From positions 2,192,501-2,256,500 of the forward strand of contig JAMJFZ010002500.1 in the NCBI GenBank assembly GCA_026225945.1: DNA of 64,000 bases, given 5' to 3'. Position 1 is the stretch's first letter. Every line of letters starts with the position of its first letter. Of the stretch, positions 34,618 through 46,600 are shown one piece after another. The position numbers and the translations under genes are program-made. A model generated the notes under the pieces. It worked only from the letters and a program-made list of their open reading frames with translations. It was not told the origin of the DNA and did no database searches. The DNA is from Cricetomys ansorgei (taxonomy: Eukaryota; Chordata; Mammalia; Rodentia; Nesomyidae).

Positions 34618-37600
34618 CTGAAAAAGAAATTGACATTCATCTCCTGAGAAGTGTGTCACAATTTGTCACATCTATGAGACATAAATAGTGTTAGCAGAAT
34701 CTTGTCTCTGATAACGCAAATATGGTACAAGACAACTTCAGACAGTCTGGTTCACAGGTCTTGCCTTTGGAAGTGTCTCTCGAGGTTTTCTTACTTAAGG
34801 TCTTTATCTGGTGGGTTATTCTTATTAATTAATTAATTAATTAATTAATTAATTAATTTGAGACAGGGTTTCTCTCTTGTAGCTCTGGCTGCCCTGGAAC
34901 TCAGTCCGTAGACCAGGCTGGCCTCAAACTCTGTTCCACCTGCCTCTGTCTCCCAAGTGCTGGGATTAAAGGCATGCACCACTACCGCCCGGTATGATGA
35001 ATTATTCTAGAGAACTTTTGCTTCTACCACACTGGTAGAGATGCAAGTTCTTAAGGAGCTCAAGTAGGGGAAAGTCAGAATAAACTGATTGCCATTGTAG
35101 GCGCCTTAGGTAATGAATGCCACAAAACTCGAGAAGAGTGTCTTGTGGCTCATTGTGAGTCTGAGACTATCTAAGTCCCAATTAAATGGGGACTTTTTCT
35201 CAATGCACACATTTATTTTATTCATTCTATTCCAAATATTTTAGGCAGACGGGGATAAAAGTAAAAAGCCTCTGCTGACTATGTACAGCAGAAGATGAGC
35301 TCTTACTTTGAACAAGTGGTTAGGTTGTCTAAGCATGCTATTTGCAGGGGCATTGGAACTGAAAGACACAGGTCAAGTCCAATAATTCCTCAGTCTCCTA
35401 TATATTGTCTTGTCTAATGTCAAAACTTGAGAAAGTAAACTGTATTTCTCTAGTATATTATACTTGTTTCTCTTAAGATGGAAAGTAGAAGTCACTTGCT
35501 CAACAATCTCTTGGTGAATCTAGACCAAGTCAGAATGGCTGAGCTCAAGGAACAGTGAACAGTGAATGATGATATGGCTGTGGAGAAGGGGGGATCCCAG
35601 TTCTCTGTTGTGAGATTACAGGCTGTTTCAGGCACTCTGGAAACCAGTGTGTAGAATTCCCTAAGCTAAACATATGTCTTTCATATGACCAACTATACCA
35701 TTGCTTGGCATATACCCAGTAGAATTGACATCTTTAGAAATATCTGTTCAGCCCTGTTCATTGCTGACTTATTTACAATAGAAGATAAAACATTCTAAAT
35801 ATCCTTCAGCTGATAAATGGATAGTGAAAATGATTCATATACAAAATAAAATACTATTTAACTGTAAAGAAAAAGGAAAATTTCAGTAAATGAATGGAAC
35901 TAGAAATTATGCTGATCCAGGTAACCCGGACCAGTGGCATGTCAGTGTCGACACGCATGAAGCAAGAAGGAAATCCAGTTCAACATGACTCAGTAGCCAG
36001 TCTTGGTTCAAACTTCTAAAGTCTGCAGCAGGCAGTTTATTTTAGGCATATTTAAGTATAGCAAAATTTTGGGAAAACATTTTCTAATGGTAACTCAATC
36101 CCATGTGTAAAACAAAGCTTAAAACATGTTTACGTTGAAACTTTTAACAGAACACATATGACCTCTTCCATAAGAATGGGTTCTATTGACTGGGAAACAA
36201 TGCTCAAAATAAGAGTCTAGGAAGACTGACTGAGATAAACCTAAAAGTCTGGAGAAGTCAGATGTGGCCTGGCCCTACAGAGAGCACAGAAGTCACCTAG
36301 GCTGCTAACCACCTCTGCTCCATTTTTAAAGTGCGTGTGACATCTCCCATAAATGTGGGTTCTATTGACTCAGAAACAATGCTCCAGATAAAGGTCTAGG
36401 GAAGAAGAATCTGGGATAAATGTAATAGTCTGGGGGAGTCAGGTGTGGCCTTGCCCAACAGACAGCACAGTCACCAGGTTATTAACTTCATCCATTCCCA
36501 GCCTTCTTGGTGGAAAACAGATTATACATCTCTTCTGGTGAAGAGACAACATTGAGTGTTTAAATCCCTTGTTTCCCTAGTTCTTATTTGTGAGCATAAG
36601 GACCTTGTGTCCTTTATACAAATATATATGTTTTCTCTTATTTGTGGATGCTAGCTCCAAATATTTAGATGCAAATACATAATCTGAAGTCACCACAGAT
36701 ACCAGAAAAGTAAAAGGGGACCATGATAGAAACATTAAGGATGAAAATAGGAAGACATGGTTTCTATGAAATGGGAAATAGAAGAAAATGGGTGAGGAGC
36801 ACTTACCTTAGAAGAAAAGAGGAACAACAACATGAGGGAGAGGAAAGGCAAAAGGATATTTAACACTAAGGAAATATGAAAAAGGCATAGAATATTATTC
36901 TAACTTAATTTTTTTCTAATTTAAATTACATATAATATAACACACACACACACACAAATAAATATTGTGTAGTTTGATTGAAGTTATGCCAACTGGGGTG
37001 ACAATGCTCCATAACCCCCCAAAAATCTTTAGACTATTTCACAAAAATCCAGTGCCAAGCACAGAATACTTCCTTTCAGGTTGTTAATCAGGGAAGTTCA
37101 AGAGACCAAACTAACAATACAGGCGACTGCTGTTGTCTTTGATGCCTTCCAGGAAAAGAAAAAGATTCTCTTGCTGAAGACACCACATAGTTCAGACACA
37201 GAATTTGGACGAACTGACTGATGACTAACTCTTATAGTTTTAGAAGGAGCCATGCAGACTGTCTAGCCATGTGCTGTCTAGCTATACTGCCAATGAACCA
37301 CAACGGTGGCCAACGTGGCAAGGTATTCTGAAAGGTAAAATAGTGACACTTATATCCTTGGGTAATCAACAGCTATGTGATTGGATATAAGGGCCACTCA
37401 GTAGGAGGGAATTCATGCCCAGTACTGTAAATTGTTGGAATGTTTAGTCTAGAGGAAAATGTACCCTCAGTTGCCTAAACCAGTGTAATCTTAAACTGCA
37501 TTCTAAATATTTATCCTTTTAACAACAGAGAAATGGAACTCTCACCCTCTCCCAAAGAAGCTTCTTTGTGTAGCAGATGGAGACCATTACAGAATGCCAC

Positions 37601-40600
37601 AACTGGCCGACATGCAGAGATAACTGACTACGGGGTGTCCTCATCCAGTTAATACATTTACAACACAACCCCTACACTTGAGGCTCAGGAAACATCACAG
37701 AAGAGGTTGCATGAAGGTTGTAAGAACCAAAGTGTCAAGCTATTTACTTCAGGATAGTCTCTTCTAAAATAAAATAAGATAAAATAAAATAAAATAAAAT
37801 AAAATAAAATAAAATAAAATAAAATAAAATGGACCTGAAGCAGGGTGGGACAAGTCATTCTGGGAGGAGTTGGGAGAAGAGTGAAGGGTGAATATTATCA
37901 AAACACTTAGCATGAAATTCTCTAAGAATTAATAAAAATATTATAAATAAAATGAATGGAAATAAGAATAGTTTAAATGCAAGGTAATCAATAAGTTAGC
38001 TACTTGTTTTCTCATTATTCTGTTTATCACAATTATCCAGGCAATGACTTCAACCATTATTCATATTTCACTGGCTACTTGTAAGGGTATGGAAGAATGC
38101 AAAGAAATAAAATCTTAAGGATATAATAATTGATATGAAACACTCTAATTGGATAATCAGAAATGATAAAATGCCAAGCTTTGTGTTGAATCTCTTTTGA
38201 AAACATTTTCATAATGATACCTTGAGAAGAATAGGAAGAAACTATCCTACACCTTAAAGTGAGAAACTTCACTTTTTTCTCTCCCTGATCAGGGAGACTT
38301 TGCTTTTTCATGTGCAGTGAACCAATCATATTCCAACTGCTAAGTTAACACTTAAAATCTGACATCGCAGATGAAATCTTAACAAATAACGTGATGGCTT
38401 ACCATATACACTGCAAACACTCCATTAACAAATGTTCCTCCTCGTTGTAAACAAATATTATTAATTTTGGGTGTTGCATTGGCTCTTCGCCTCAGCGAAA
38501 GTGGGATATTCATCACAACACTGCCATTCACCTCTGACACACTGGAGCTGCGGTATATCTCCAGAAACCCATTGCGGCCAATATAGTCTGAGATGATGAT
38601 AACTCTCTTGGGGATGAACTTCTCCTTCAGGACTACGTCAAACACCTTCACCCTGAAGAATTCAGTCTCAGTAGCCACCGTGGCATGGAACATCCTTTTG
38701 TCCTCTCTCATGTCGTATGTAAATGGTGCTGTTGCTTTTAACACCATTACTTGTTTGGAACCTTGTTGGTGACCTTCTTCCTCAGATGGTTGCTTAGGTA
38801 GAGTTGTCAGTCTTGGTTTCTGCACAGAATGTACACAGGAAAGCCATGCATAGGTAAGACAGAAACTAAGGAATACCCTTGTTAGATAAAATGGGAAAAT
38901 CTAAGTAATGCCTCCATGCTATGACATAGGTAATGGGGAAAGATCTGGGCAGTAATTTCAGCATATAGTAATTACACACTGTAGGTAAGTGGGTTGTATT
39001 AATGTCTTTGTGGTGTTCGGGGCTGCACTCAAGGCCTCATGAACTCTGGACAAATTCTCTCCCTGTGAACTACATTCTACATCTAACAGCACATTTTACA
39101 ATTTAAATTACAAATCTTTTCTAAAAAAAAAACAAAAACAAACTTAATACCGCCCCGTAAAAAGCTTAGGTATGCAGCCAACGGAAGCAAGCTAAGCACT
39201 CTGCTCATCTGAATGATTCAGAAGCTCTTCCACTTGCAAAAAGCAGTACTGGAGGAGAATCCTGGATTTGGAAACGGTGGGAAGGGACAGTCACTTGATC
39301 ACTTGCTTGTCCCCACTGTCCTCTGCAGTCTGCATATTCTCTCTCTGTTCCCCCTCCCCCATTCTTCACAGACCCAGCGGCACAGGAACGTGCAGAGTTG
39401 TGACTCAGAAATGCATTCAATTCAGGTAGCATTGCCAGACTCTTCACTGTATTTGTAAAATATATTCATTAACAAGTCTTTGATCCAAAATAAAAAAAAT
39501 TAGATTTACCCATAAGATAACGTTTAATTACGTTCTTTAAGGAGGAGGGCGGCCAGGTGCTCATTAAGTCATAGATTTTCTTTAGGGAGTAGAGAAGAAG
39601 TATAAAATAAATTTAGGGAAGGTTGTCAAATCTTGTATTTTAAAAAAAAAAAAACAACAACAAGTGATGTATTTAAATAAAGCATCACACATCATAGGTG
39701 TTACGAGGAAGTTCTTCCAAGATTGTACTAATTCCTGTCATCATTATAGTTGAGAGCAGCCAATCCTTACCTTGAGTGGTATTGCTGGAGACACTGCAGT
39801 AGTGGGGGAAGTGCTGAGCACTGTTGCCAAAGCTGCCTGAGCAGGAGGACAGTTGCAGGTCAGTGTTGCTTGAGACAGCAGGAGAGGATTAAAACTGCTG
39901 GGCACTGCTGCTCTGGTCACCTGAGGAGCATTGCTTCTTCTGGATTCTGTTTTTGCAGACACCGGAGCTGTATGGCAGGCACCGGACATTGCTGCTGGAG
40001 TCACCTGAGAGGCCTGAATCGTGCTGGTCACTGTTGCTTGAGACATCCTACAGGCCTGGACACCGTTGAGCACTATCCTTGGAGACTCCAGAGGAGCTTG
40101 GTGACTACAGGGAAGTGCCGAAGTTACTTGGGAGGTCAGGGTGCTGCTGGAGGCTGTCACTGGAGACCCCTGAGAAGTCTGGTCACTGGTAGAAAATGGT
40201 ACTGACAGACCCTGTGGTATTTTCTGTGTTGTATATGATGTTTTTGGAAACTTCAGGGGCGTCTGGAGGCTGCTGGACACTGCAGTTGGAAGCCTCTGAG
40301 GAACCTGGGGTTTACTCACTGCTGGACGTCTGTTGGTTGCTGCAAGTTCTGGAAGTTTATGCTCTGTCTGGGATAACGGTGTCATCATGATGCCACATGT
40401 TCTGGTGACTGTGTCTTCAGTCTTCTGAAGGAGAAGAGCTTTTTAAATTCTCTGTATCCCAATAAATGGCTTTCAGAAACCAAATCAAACATGTCCTTGC
40501 ATTTCCCTTCTTTATAAAAAGGTCTTCCCCTCTGCCCGTTTTCCCATGGGCTACAGGAAACATTACTGATCACATGTGGGCATCCCCAACACCTAGCCTC

Positions 40601-43600
40601 TTTCCTTCTGAATCAGAATGTCATTTAGAAACTTGGGCACTATATTTCAGATGTCTGACTTAGAATCCTGATTCTCCGTATCTTACAAAACCGGACAAAG
40701 ATAACCTGGTTTAATTCATCTCAAAGTGTTATTGTACTACAAACAGGGCTTACAACAATTTGTCTCCCATTTATGGGTTTTTTTCTTCCCTCAGAATTCC
40801 AGGAAAACCACTCCAAATTGTCTGTGTGTTGGCACACAGGAATCCCTGTCACCTTCCTTTCAGGTGGTCTGATTATAATTGTGCAACAGGTACCCTGAAA
40901 TCTGACCTACAGAGTTAAATTTGTGGGACATGGGATGTAGCTCAGTTGATGTAGTCTTTACCTATTATGCACTAGGCAAGACTTATTTTAATATCTTCTT
41001 AGGTTAAAGTTTTTTCAATAATTGTTTTATGTTTGTTTAGATGAAATTTATATATTCATATATTATATGAAATTTATATGTAACAGATATATTATATATA
41101 TTCCATATATATTATATATATAATGTATATATTCCATATATATATCCCATATATATTATATATATTTGGAACATCTGTATATAAGGCAATACAGGCATTT
41201 GGAGCCTTTCATACACTTATCTAAACTTATACGAAGCATAAAACTTTAAAGATCTTAAATGTAGCTTCAATTAAAAAGTAAAAATATGTAAAAACTTCCA
41301 ACTATCTATCATGTTTTCTTTGTATGTTTCTGCTCTCTGGGGATGCAAGTCTTCATGAACCAGAATGAGGAAAAGAGATCCATCCAATAGTGGTAATTTG
41401 ACAATGAATGTAATATCAAAGAAAAGAGTCTTTTGAAGATGATGCAGGAGTAATAGTAAACAGTAAAAGTGAGAGTGAAAACTCTCCTCTACAGGTCCAG
41501 CTGCAAAGGGGTGTGCAGACTTGTGGCCCAGAACTGCATTCAGTTCAGGCAGCAGTGTATGATGATTCCCCAGTGCTTGGAATATATTCATTAAACGTCT
41601 TTGCTCCAAAACAAAAATGAATAGATTTAGAATAAGATAATGTTTAGGTATGTTCTTTAAATGAGAAGGGGTGGTGAGGTGCTCACTGAATCATAGGTCA
41701 CCTTTATAGAGCAGAAGAGAAGTATAAAAAGAATTTAGGGAAGGTTCTCAAATCATATACTTAAAACCAACTAGTGACTTATTTAACATCATACATCATT
41801 GGGGGCTAGTAGGAACTTGTAGTAGTTTATTTTTCGTTGTTTCTAAAACAATTGTTTTGTGCACTGTTAGGGGAAGGGTTGCCTAGGTCTTGGCATTTTG
41901 CATTGTTGTGGTTGTTCAATTTAATTAGGGGATGTTTGAATGCTCATGGTTTGCACGTGCTATCAGTAGAACACTGAATCAGTAAAAACACCTGAGGTCA
42001 GACACTCAGGATTCCATTGTCAAGTATGGGGCAGGCCAGGATTGTGGTTCCCTCTGCTGAGGTATGGCAGGGTATGCTCCTATGAATATACCACTGTATC
42101 TTCCTTGTGAGCCTACACAACAGGTATACAACTACATGAACTTCTTCCAAGATTGTACTAACTCCTGTCCTCATATTATGATAACAGCCAATCATTACCT
42201 TGAGTGGCTTTGCTGGAGACACTGAAGTACTAGGGAAACTACTAGGTATGTTGCCAAAGATACCTGAGGAGAACTAAAGTTGCTGGTCAGTGTTGCTAGA
42301 GACCATAGAGGAGAATTAAAACTGCTAGGCCTTGTTGCTCTGGTCACCTGATGAGTATTGTTACTGCTGGATTCTGTTTTAGCAGACACCTGACGACTAT
42401 ATAGTAATACTGGGCATTGTTGCTGGAGACACCTGAAACACCTGAGCATTGCTTGTAATTGTTTCATGAGACATCCTACGGGCCTGGACACTGTTGAGCA
42501 CTGTTATTGGAGACTCCAGAGGAGCTTGGTGACTGCAAGAAAGTGCTGAATTTACCTGAGAGGTCGGGATGCTGCTGGAGGCAGTCACTGGAGACACCTG
42601 AGAAGTCTGGCCACTGGTGGAAAATGGTGCTGAAGCACCTTGGGATATTCTCAATATGGTGTGTGATCTTTCTGGAAGCTTCAGGGGAGTCTTGAGACTG
42701 CTGGAGGCTTTGTTTGAAAGCCCCTTAGGATCCTGGGATTCACTCAAATCTGTGCATCTGTTGGTTGCTGCAACTTCTGGAAGTTTACTCTCTTCCTTGA
42801 ATAACCGTGTTGTCATGGTGCCACGTGATATGCTGACTGTGTCTTCACTTTTCTGAAGGAAAATAGCTTTTTAAATTCTTTGTATCCCAATAAATGCTTT
42901 TCAAATCAAATAAAACACACTTTTGCATTTCCCTTCTTTTAAAAAGACTTTTCTGCTCTGCCAATTTTCCTGTGGGCCACAGGAAGCATTATAGATCACA
43001 TGTGGGCACCCTGAACACCTGGAGTCTTCACTTCCTAATCAGAATGTCCTTTACAAAATTAGGCAGTGTAGCAGGTTGCTACAGAGCTTTTTTACCCTCT
43101 AGCTCAAGAAAGAGAAAGGAAAGATAGAAAAAAAGAAAGGAAGGAAGGTATGAAGGAAGGAAGGAAGGAAGAAGGAATATTCACAGCCCTTTTTGGCCAT
43201 TTGATGCTTGGAGATCAGGAGCGAATAGTGAGCTGGACTAGCATCACAATACTATATTCCCAAACCTAATTTCTCCAACATAGTTCCGCCAACCAATAAA
43301 CCAACTCACCGAGACCAACAACCACCCGACCCAGACTCTCCAGGTCTCAACCCTTATATATTGTAAGCAAAGTTCCCAAAAATCCAAGGAGCATGCAATC
43401 ATAAAGATGAGCAACACAAGCAAAACAATTGCATGTAAGCAAATCATAGCCACAGGCAGTGAACAGTTTAAATGAAACTCATTATGATCCACTATACCTG
43501 GGATGAGAACAAAACAGAGTCGGGATGCCATTTTGTGTTTTTAAAGAAATCAAAATCACAAAATCTTCCCACTAAAGGAGATTAAATCTACCTCACCTGG

Positions 43601-46600
43601 ATCGGGATCCTGACTCTGCATATCTTATAAAACTGGATTAAGATAACCTGGTCTGAATCAAGCCATAGGGTCTGGGAAACAGGGTTTACACTAAAATTGG
43701 CTCCCATTGTTAGGGGCAGACGGAAGGGGACCCCCGAGAAATCACCAGGACTCGAGATCCATGCAAAAGCAGGAGGTTTATTTCCAACGCGTTGGGGTCT
43801 GCTCCCACAGATTCCTCAAGCGAGGCAGGTGGGAGTGACCAATTAGCACATTCTGAGTATGATTTATATATGTTTTTCAAAGGCAGAGCATAGCAACAGA
43901 TTATCAGGCATGAGTCTATAGTGATGTATCAACTTTTAAACTGATTGGTGCTGGCATATAGCAAGGTTGCGGGCACTAGAAAATGTAAACTTTAGGGTCT
44001 TAGTCTATGTGGGTGGGGGGAGATCCTTAGCCCAGGGCCATTAGTCAGAGGTCCATATCTTGTTTGCCTCAGAAATTGTCTTTCTTACAGAAATTGTTTC
44101 GCTTCAGTTTTGGGAACTGTTCTGAGTCACATTGCCCCTGACTTGGGCCTACACAATTTTGGTGCTCTTAGAAGCCTGACTAAAGTTTGGCTGCTTTGGT
44201 CTTGTCCTTTCATCCCCCCCCCCCCCTTTTACTTGTGACTGTTAGAATCATGGAACAGCTGTTTCTAGCTCCTGATCACTAGCATTGGTTAGTTCATAGT
44301 CACTCCCTGGAGAATTTTTAAGAAACTGGCGCTGTTGTCTGAGAACCATAATCTGTACCGCACTGCTTCTTTCTTTAACAAAAGCTATTAGCTTGTTTAA
44401 AATGCAGGGCCCAAAGGTTAGAGCCAACAATAACATTACCAAGGGTCCCAGTAGTGTAGATATTAAAGTTGTCATCCATAGGGATGAATTGAACCAGGAT
44501 TCAAACCAGCTCTGATTTTGTTCTCGTTCTCACTTTCTTTTTGCAAGTCCTTCTCTGATTTTTTGCCATGCAGTCTTTGACTACTCCAGAGTGATCTATA
44601 TAAAAACAGCATTCCTCACCTAAAGTGGCGCAAAGTCCTCCTTGTTGGAGAAAAAGTAAATCCAAACCTCTCCTGTTCTGTAGCACAACCTCTGAGAGTG
44701 AGGTTAATGACTCTTGCAAGTGGGAGATAGAATTTTCTATTCTTTCTGTGTCTATATCAATGGCAGCTCGCAGACTCTGGTACTGTTGTCCATGTAGAAG
44801 TAGGGAGGCGGTTCCTGTGGCAACTCCTGTTGCCCCCACCCCTAATAGGAGTGACAGGAGAACTGTTAAGGGTTCCCTTTTTGCTTTAAGTGGAATCCTT
44901 TGCCATCTGTCTAGGAGTTCATCATAAGGATGGTAGATAAGGCGAGGGATTAATTGGACTAATAAACAATAATCTCGACTCTGATTAAGCACTCTGGAAT
45001 GTACACAAGGAGTCAGTCCTGTTGAGCAAGCCTGCCACCCATTGTTGGGGGTGTAAAATATAAGAATCTGGGTTATCTGAAGGCTAAGTGACATTGCAAA
45101 GACAGAGCTGCTGGTGGGAGGGAGGGACAGTTCCTATACATAGCCCTTGGCCAGTGACTGACTGTAGGATCAGTTTGGCTTTCTGCTGCAATCGACATTC
45201 TAAGGAGTTGGTGGTCTCTGAGATTGAAGAGTTCAAGGTTAGTCCCTCATAATAGGGGGATTCAATATCATAGCACAACCAGCAGGACTCAGTTAGATTT
45301 ATATTAGACTGGTTAAGCACTTGAAAGACATTATCTATAAGGGTTAACTTGGGGTCAGGGGTAGTGCGTGGAATCCCTGTATTTGATATATTTTTGGGTG
45401 GTACCGTCTTATGAGGGGTTCCCTGAGCAGGTGTAGTAACCCCAGGTATAATAAGGTCTCCTCGAGCAGGTGTAGTTCTTGGTGGTGATATCCCGGGCAG
45501 ACTTACTGTCCTTGAGGAACCTGGTTGTGTCAAGGGTGGGGCAGGCCGGTGAGTTAGAGCTTTACTGCGGCCTAATCAGGGGGGTCAAGACTTTGTTGGG
45601 CCCTATTAAGGTACTTGGGGTTTGGGTTTGAAGTCTCAAAGTGAAAATGAGGCCATCATCATCACCTTTTTTATACAACCTCAGTCCCCAAGTGCGTCCT
45701 TTAACCCACTCCGTGAATTCCTTTCCTTTCTGGGTGAACTGAATTATGATAGGGTTGCATTCTAGCTTAGTACAGGGACCTTCCCCTTCCCAGTTTCCAC
45801 TTATTTCCAAGGCACCTGCTCCCATACTGTTGTAGATGTTCGTGCATCCCACTCACTTTTTGTTAGTCCCCCATTAGCGGTGTGGTTTCTTTTTACGGTT
45901 ATCAGGCCCATCTTGAAGAGGGTTTCCAATAGATATCACCGCTAGTTTCGCAGCCCCAGCTTTTACAGAAAAAATCTCCAGATCCGCCACATTTGGAAAC
46001 CTGGGACCTCTTCCTCCCGTCCCGGGGACAAACATAGATGGGGACTGAACGGAGCAGGGCCCTTAAGGTAGGGTGACCACAACCCACATATCTGCCTAGC
46101 CCAGCAGCTTTCCTGGCCGTACAGGAATGTTGGCTTGCAGGGCGGCCATCACACTGGGGAAGACCTGTTGATTCTGTGTCGAAATGAGGAACGTCCCAAT
46201 TTCCTGCTGCTAAGCGGCACAAGTCAAAACTTATGTCAGGCCACCACGTGTCCTTTGGTTGATTCCTAGTAACAGAAGCAAATTCTTTTCCCGTGGCAGA
46301 CAAGACCTGCCAAGTCAGCCTGACAGGCACATGGGGAGTGGCACAAGAGAGTCTTAAATTAGTCATTAAAATCATTAAGAAAAATTGATACATAGTTACT
46401 GAGCTGATGATCTGGCAATATTGAGCTTGAGAGGATTTTTAGGGTGTCTGGTAACCTTCCAAGAGTTTAGAGGCTTTGCTGGCTTCATGTGGGTGAGATG
46501 GACCCATGCAGCGACCCCATCCACCTTGAGTGCGGTGGGTGTCGTCAGGAGTATTTGGTATGGTCCCTTCCAGCGTAACACGAGGGCCTCCGGCTGGAAA

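Larger units (their letters stand above)
39340..41265 (-). repeat. Tandem exon-bearing unit 1
   Basis: The unit holds a conserved 'cagaaatgcattcaattcag' type segment (39400-39430), the 654-bp exon, the 'gagaagagctttttaaattc' intron segment, a tRNA-like piece at 40925-40985 and a TATA microsatellite (41040-41170). The same order recurs in the units beginning near 41500 and 52300, so the exon and its introns were duplicated together. Confidence 0.8.
41500..43707 (-). repeat. Tandem exon-bearing unit 2
   Basis: The order is the same as unit 1 but clearly diverged, with the 654-bp exon at 42199-42852. It ends at 'aaattggctcccat' where the retroviral LTR starts at 43708. The same words at 53575-53592 in unit 3 continue uninterrupted, marking the ancestral insertion point. 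Confidence 0.75.

Noticed and set aside
39750..40205. 151-residue plus-strand frame rich in Cys and Trp (repeated at 52570-53025)
   Set aside because: It is the antisense shadow of the 654-bp linker exon. The minus frame has splice sites and phase agreement.
40925..40985. tRNA-like sequence (also 53739-53800)
   Set aside because: It has an A-box-like start but no complete cloverleaf. It is better explained as a diverged tRNA-derived SINE head within the duplicated unit.
41271..41609. Possible extra exon ('[17 protein letters not shown]') repeated at 39205-39447 and near 54100
   Set aside because: The segment recurs because the whole intronic unit is duplicated. Frames differ between copies and no HIN or pyrin motif is present.
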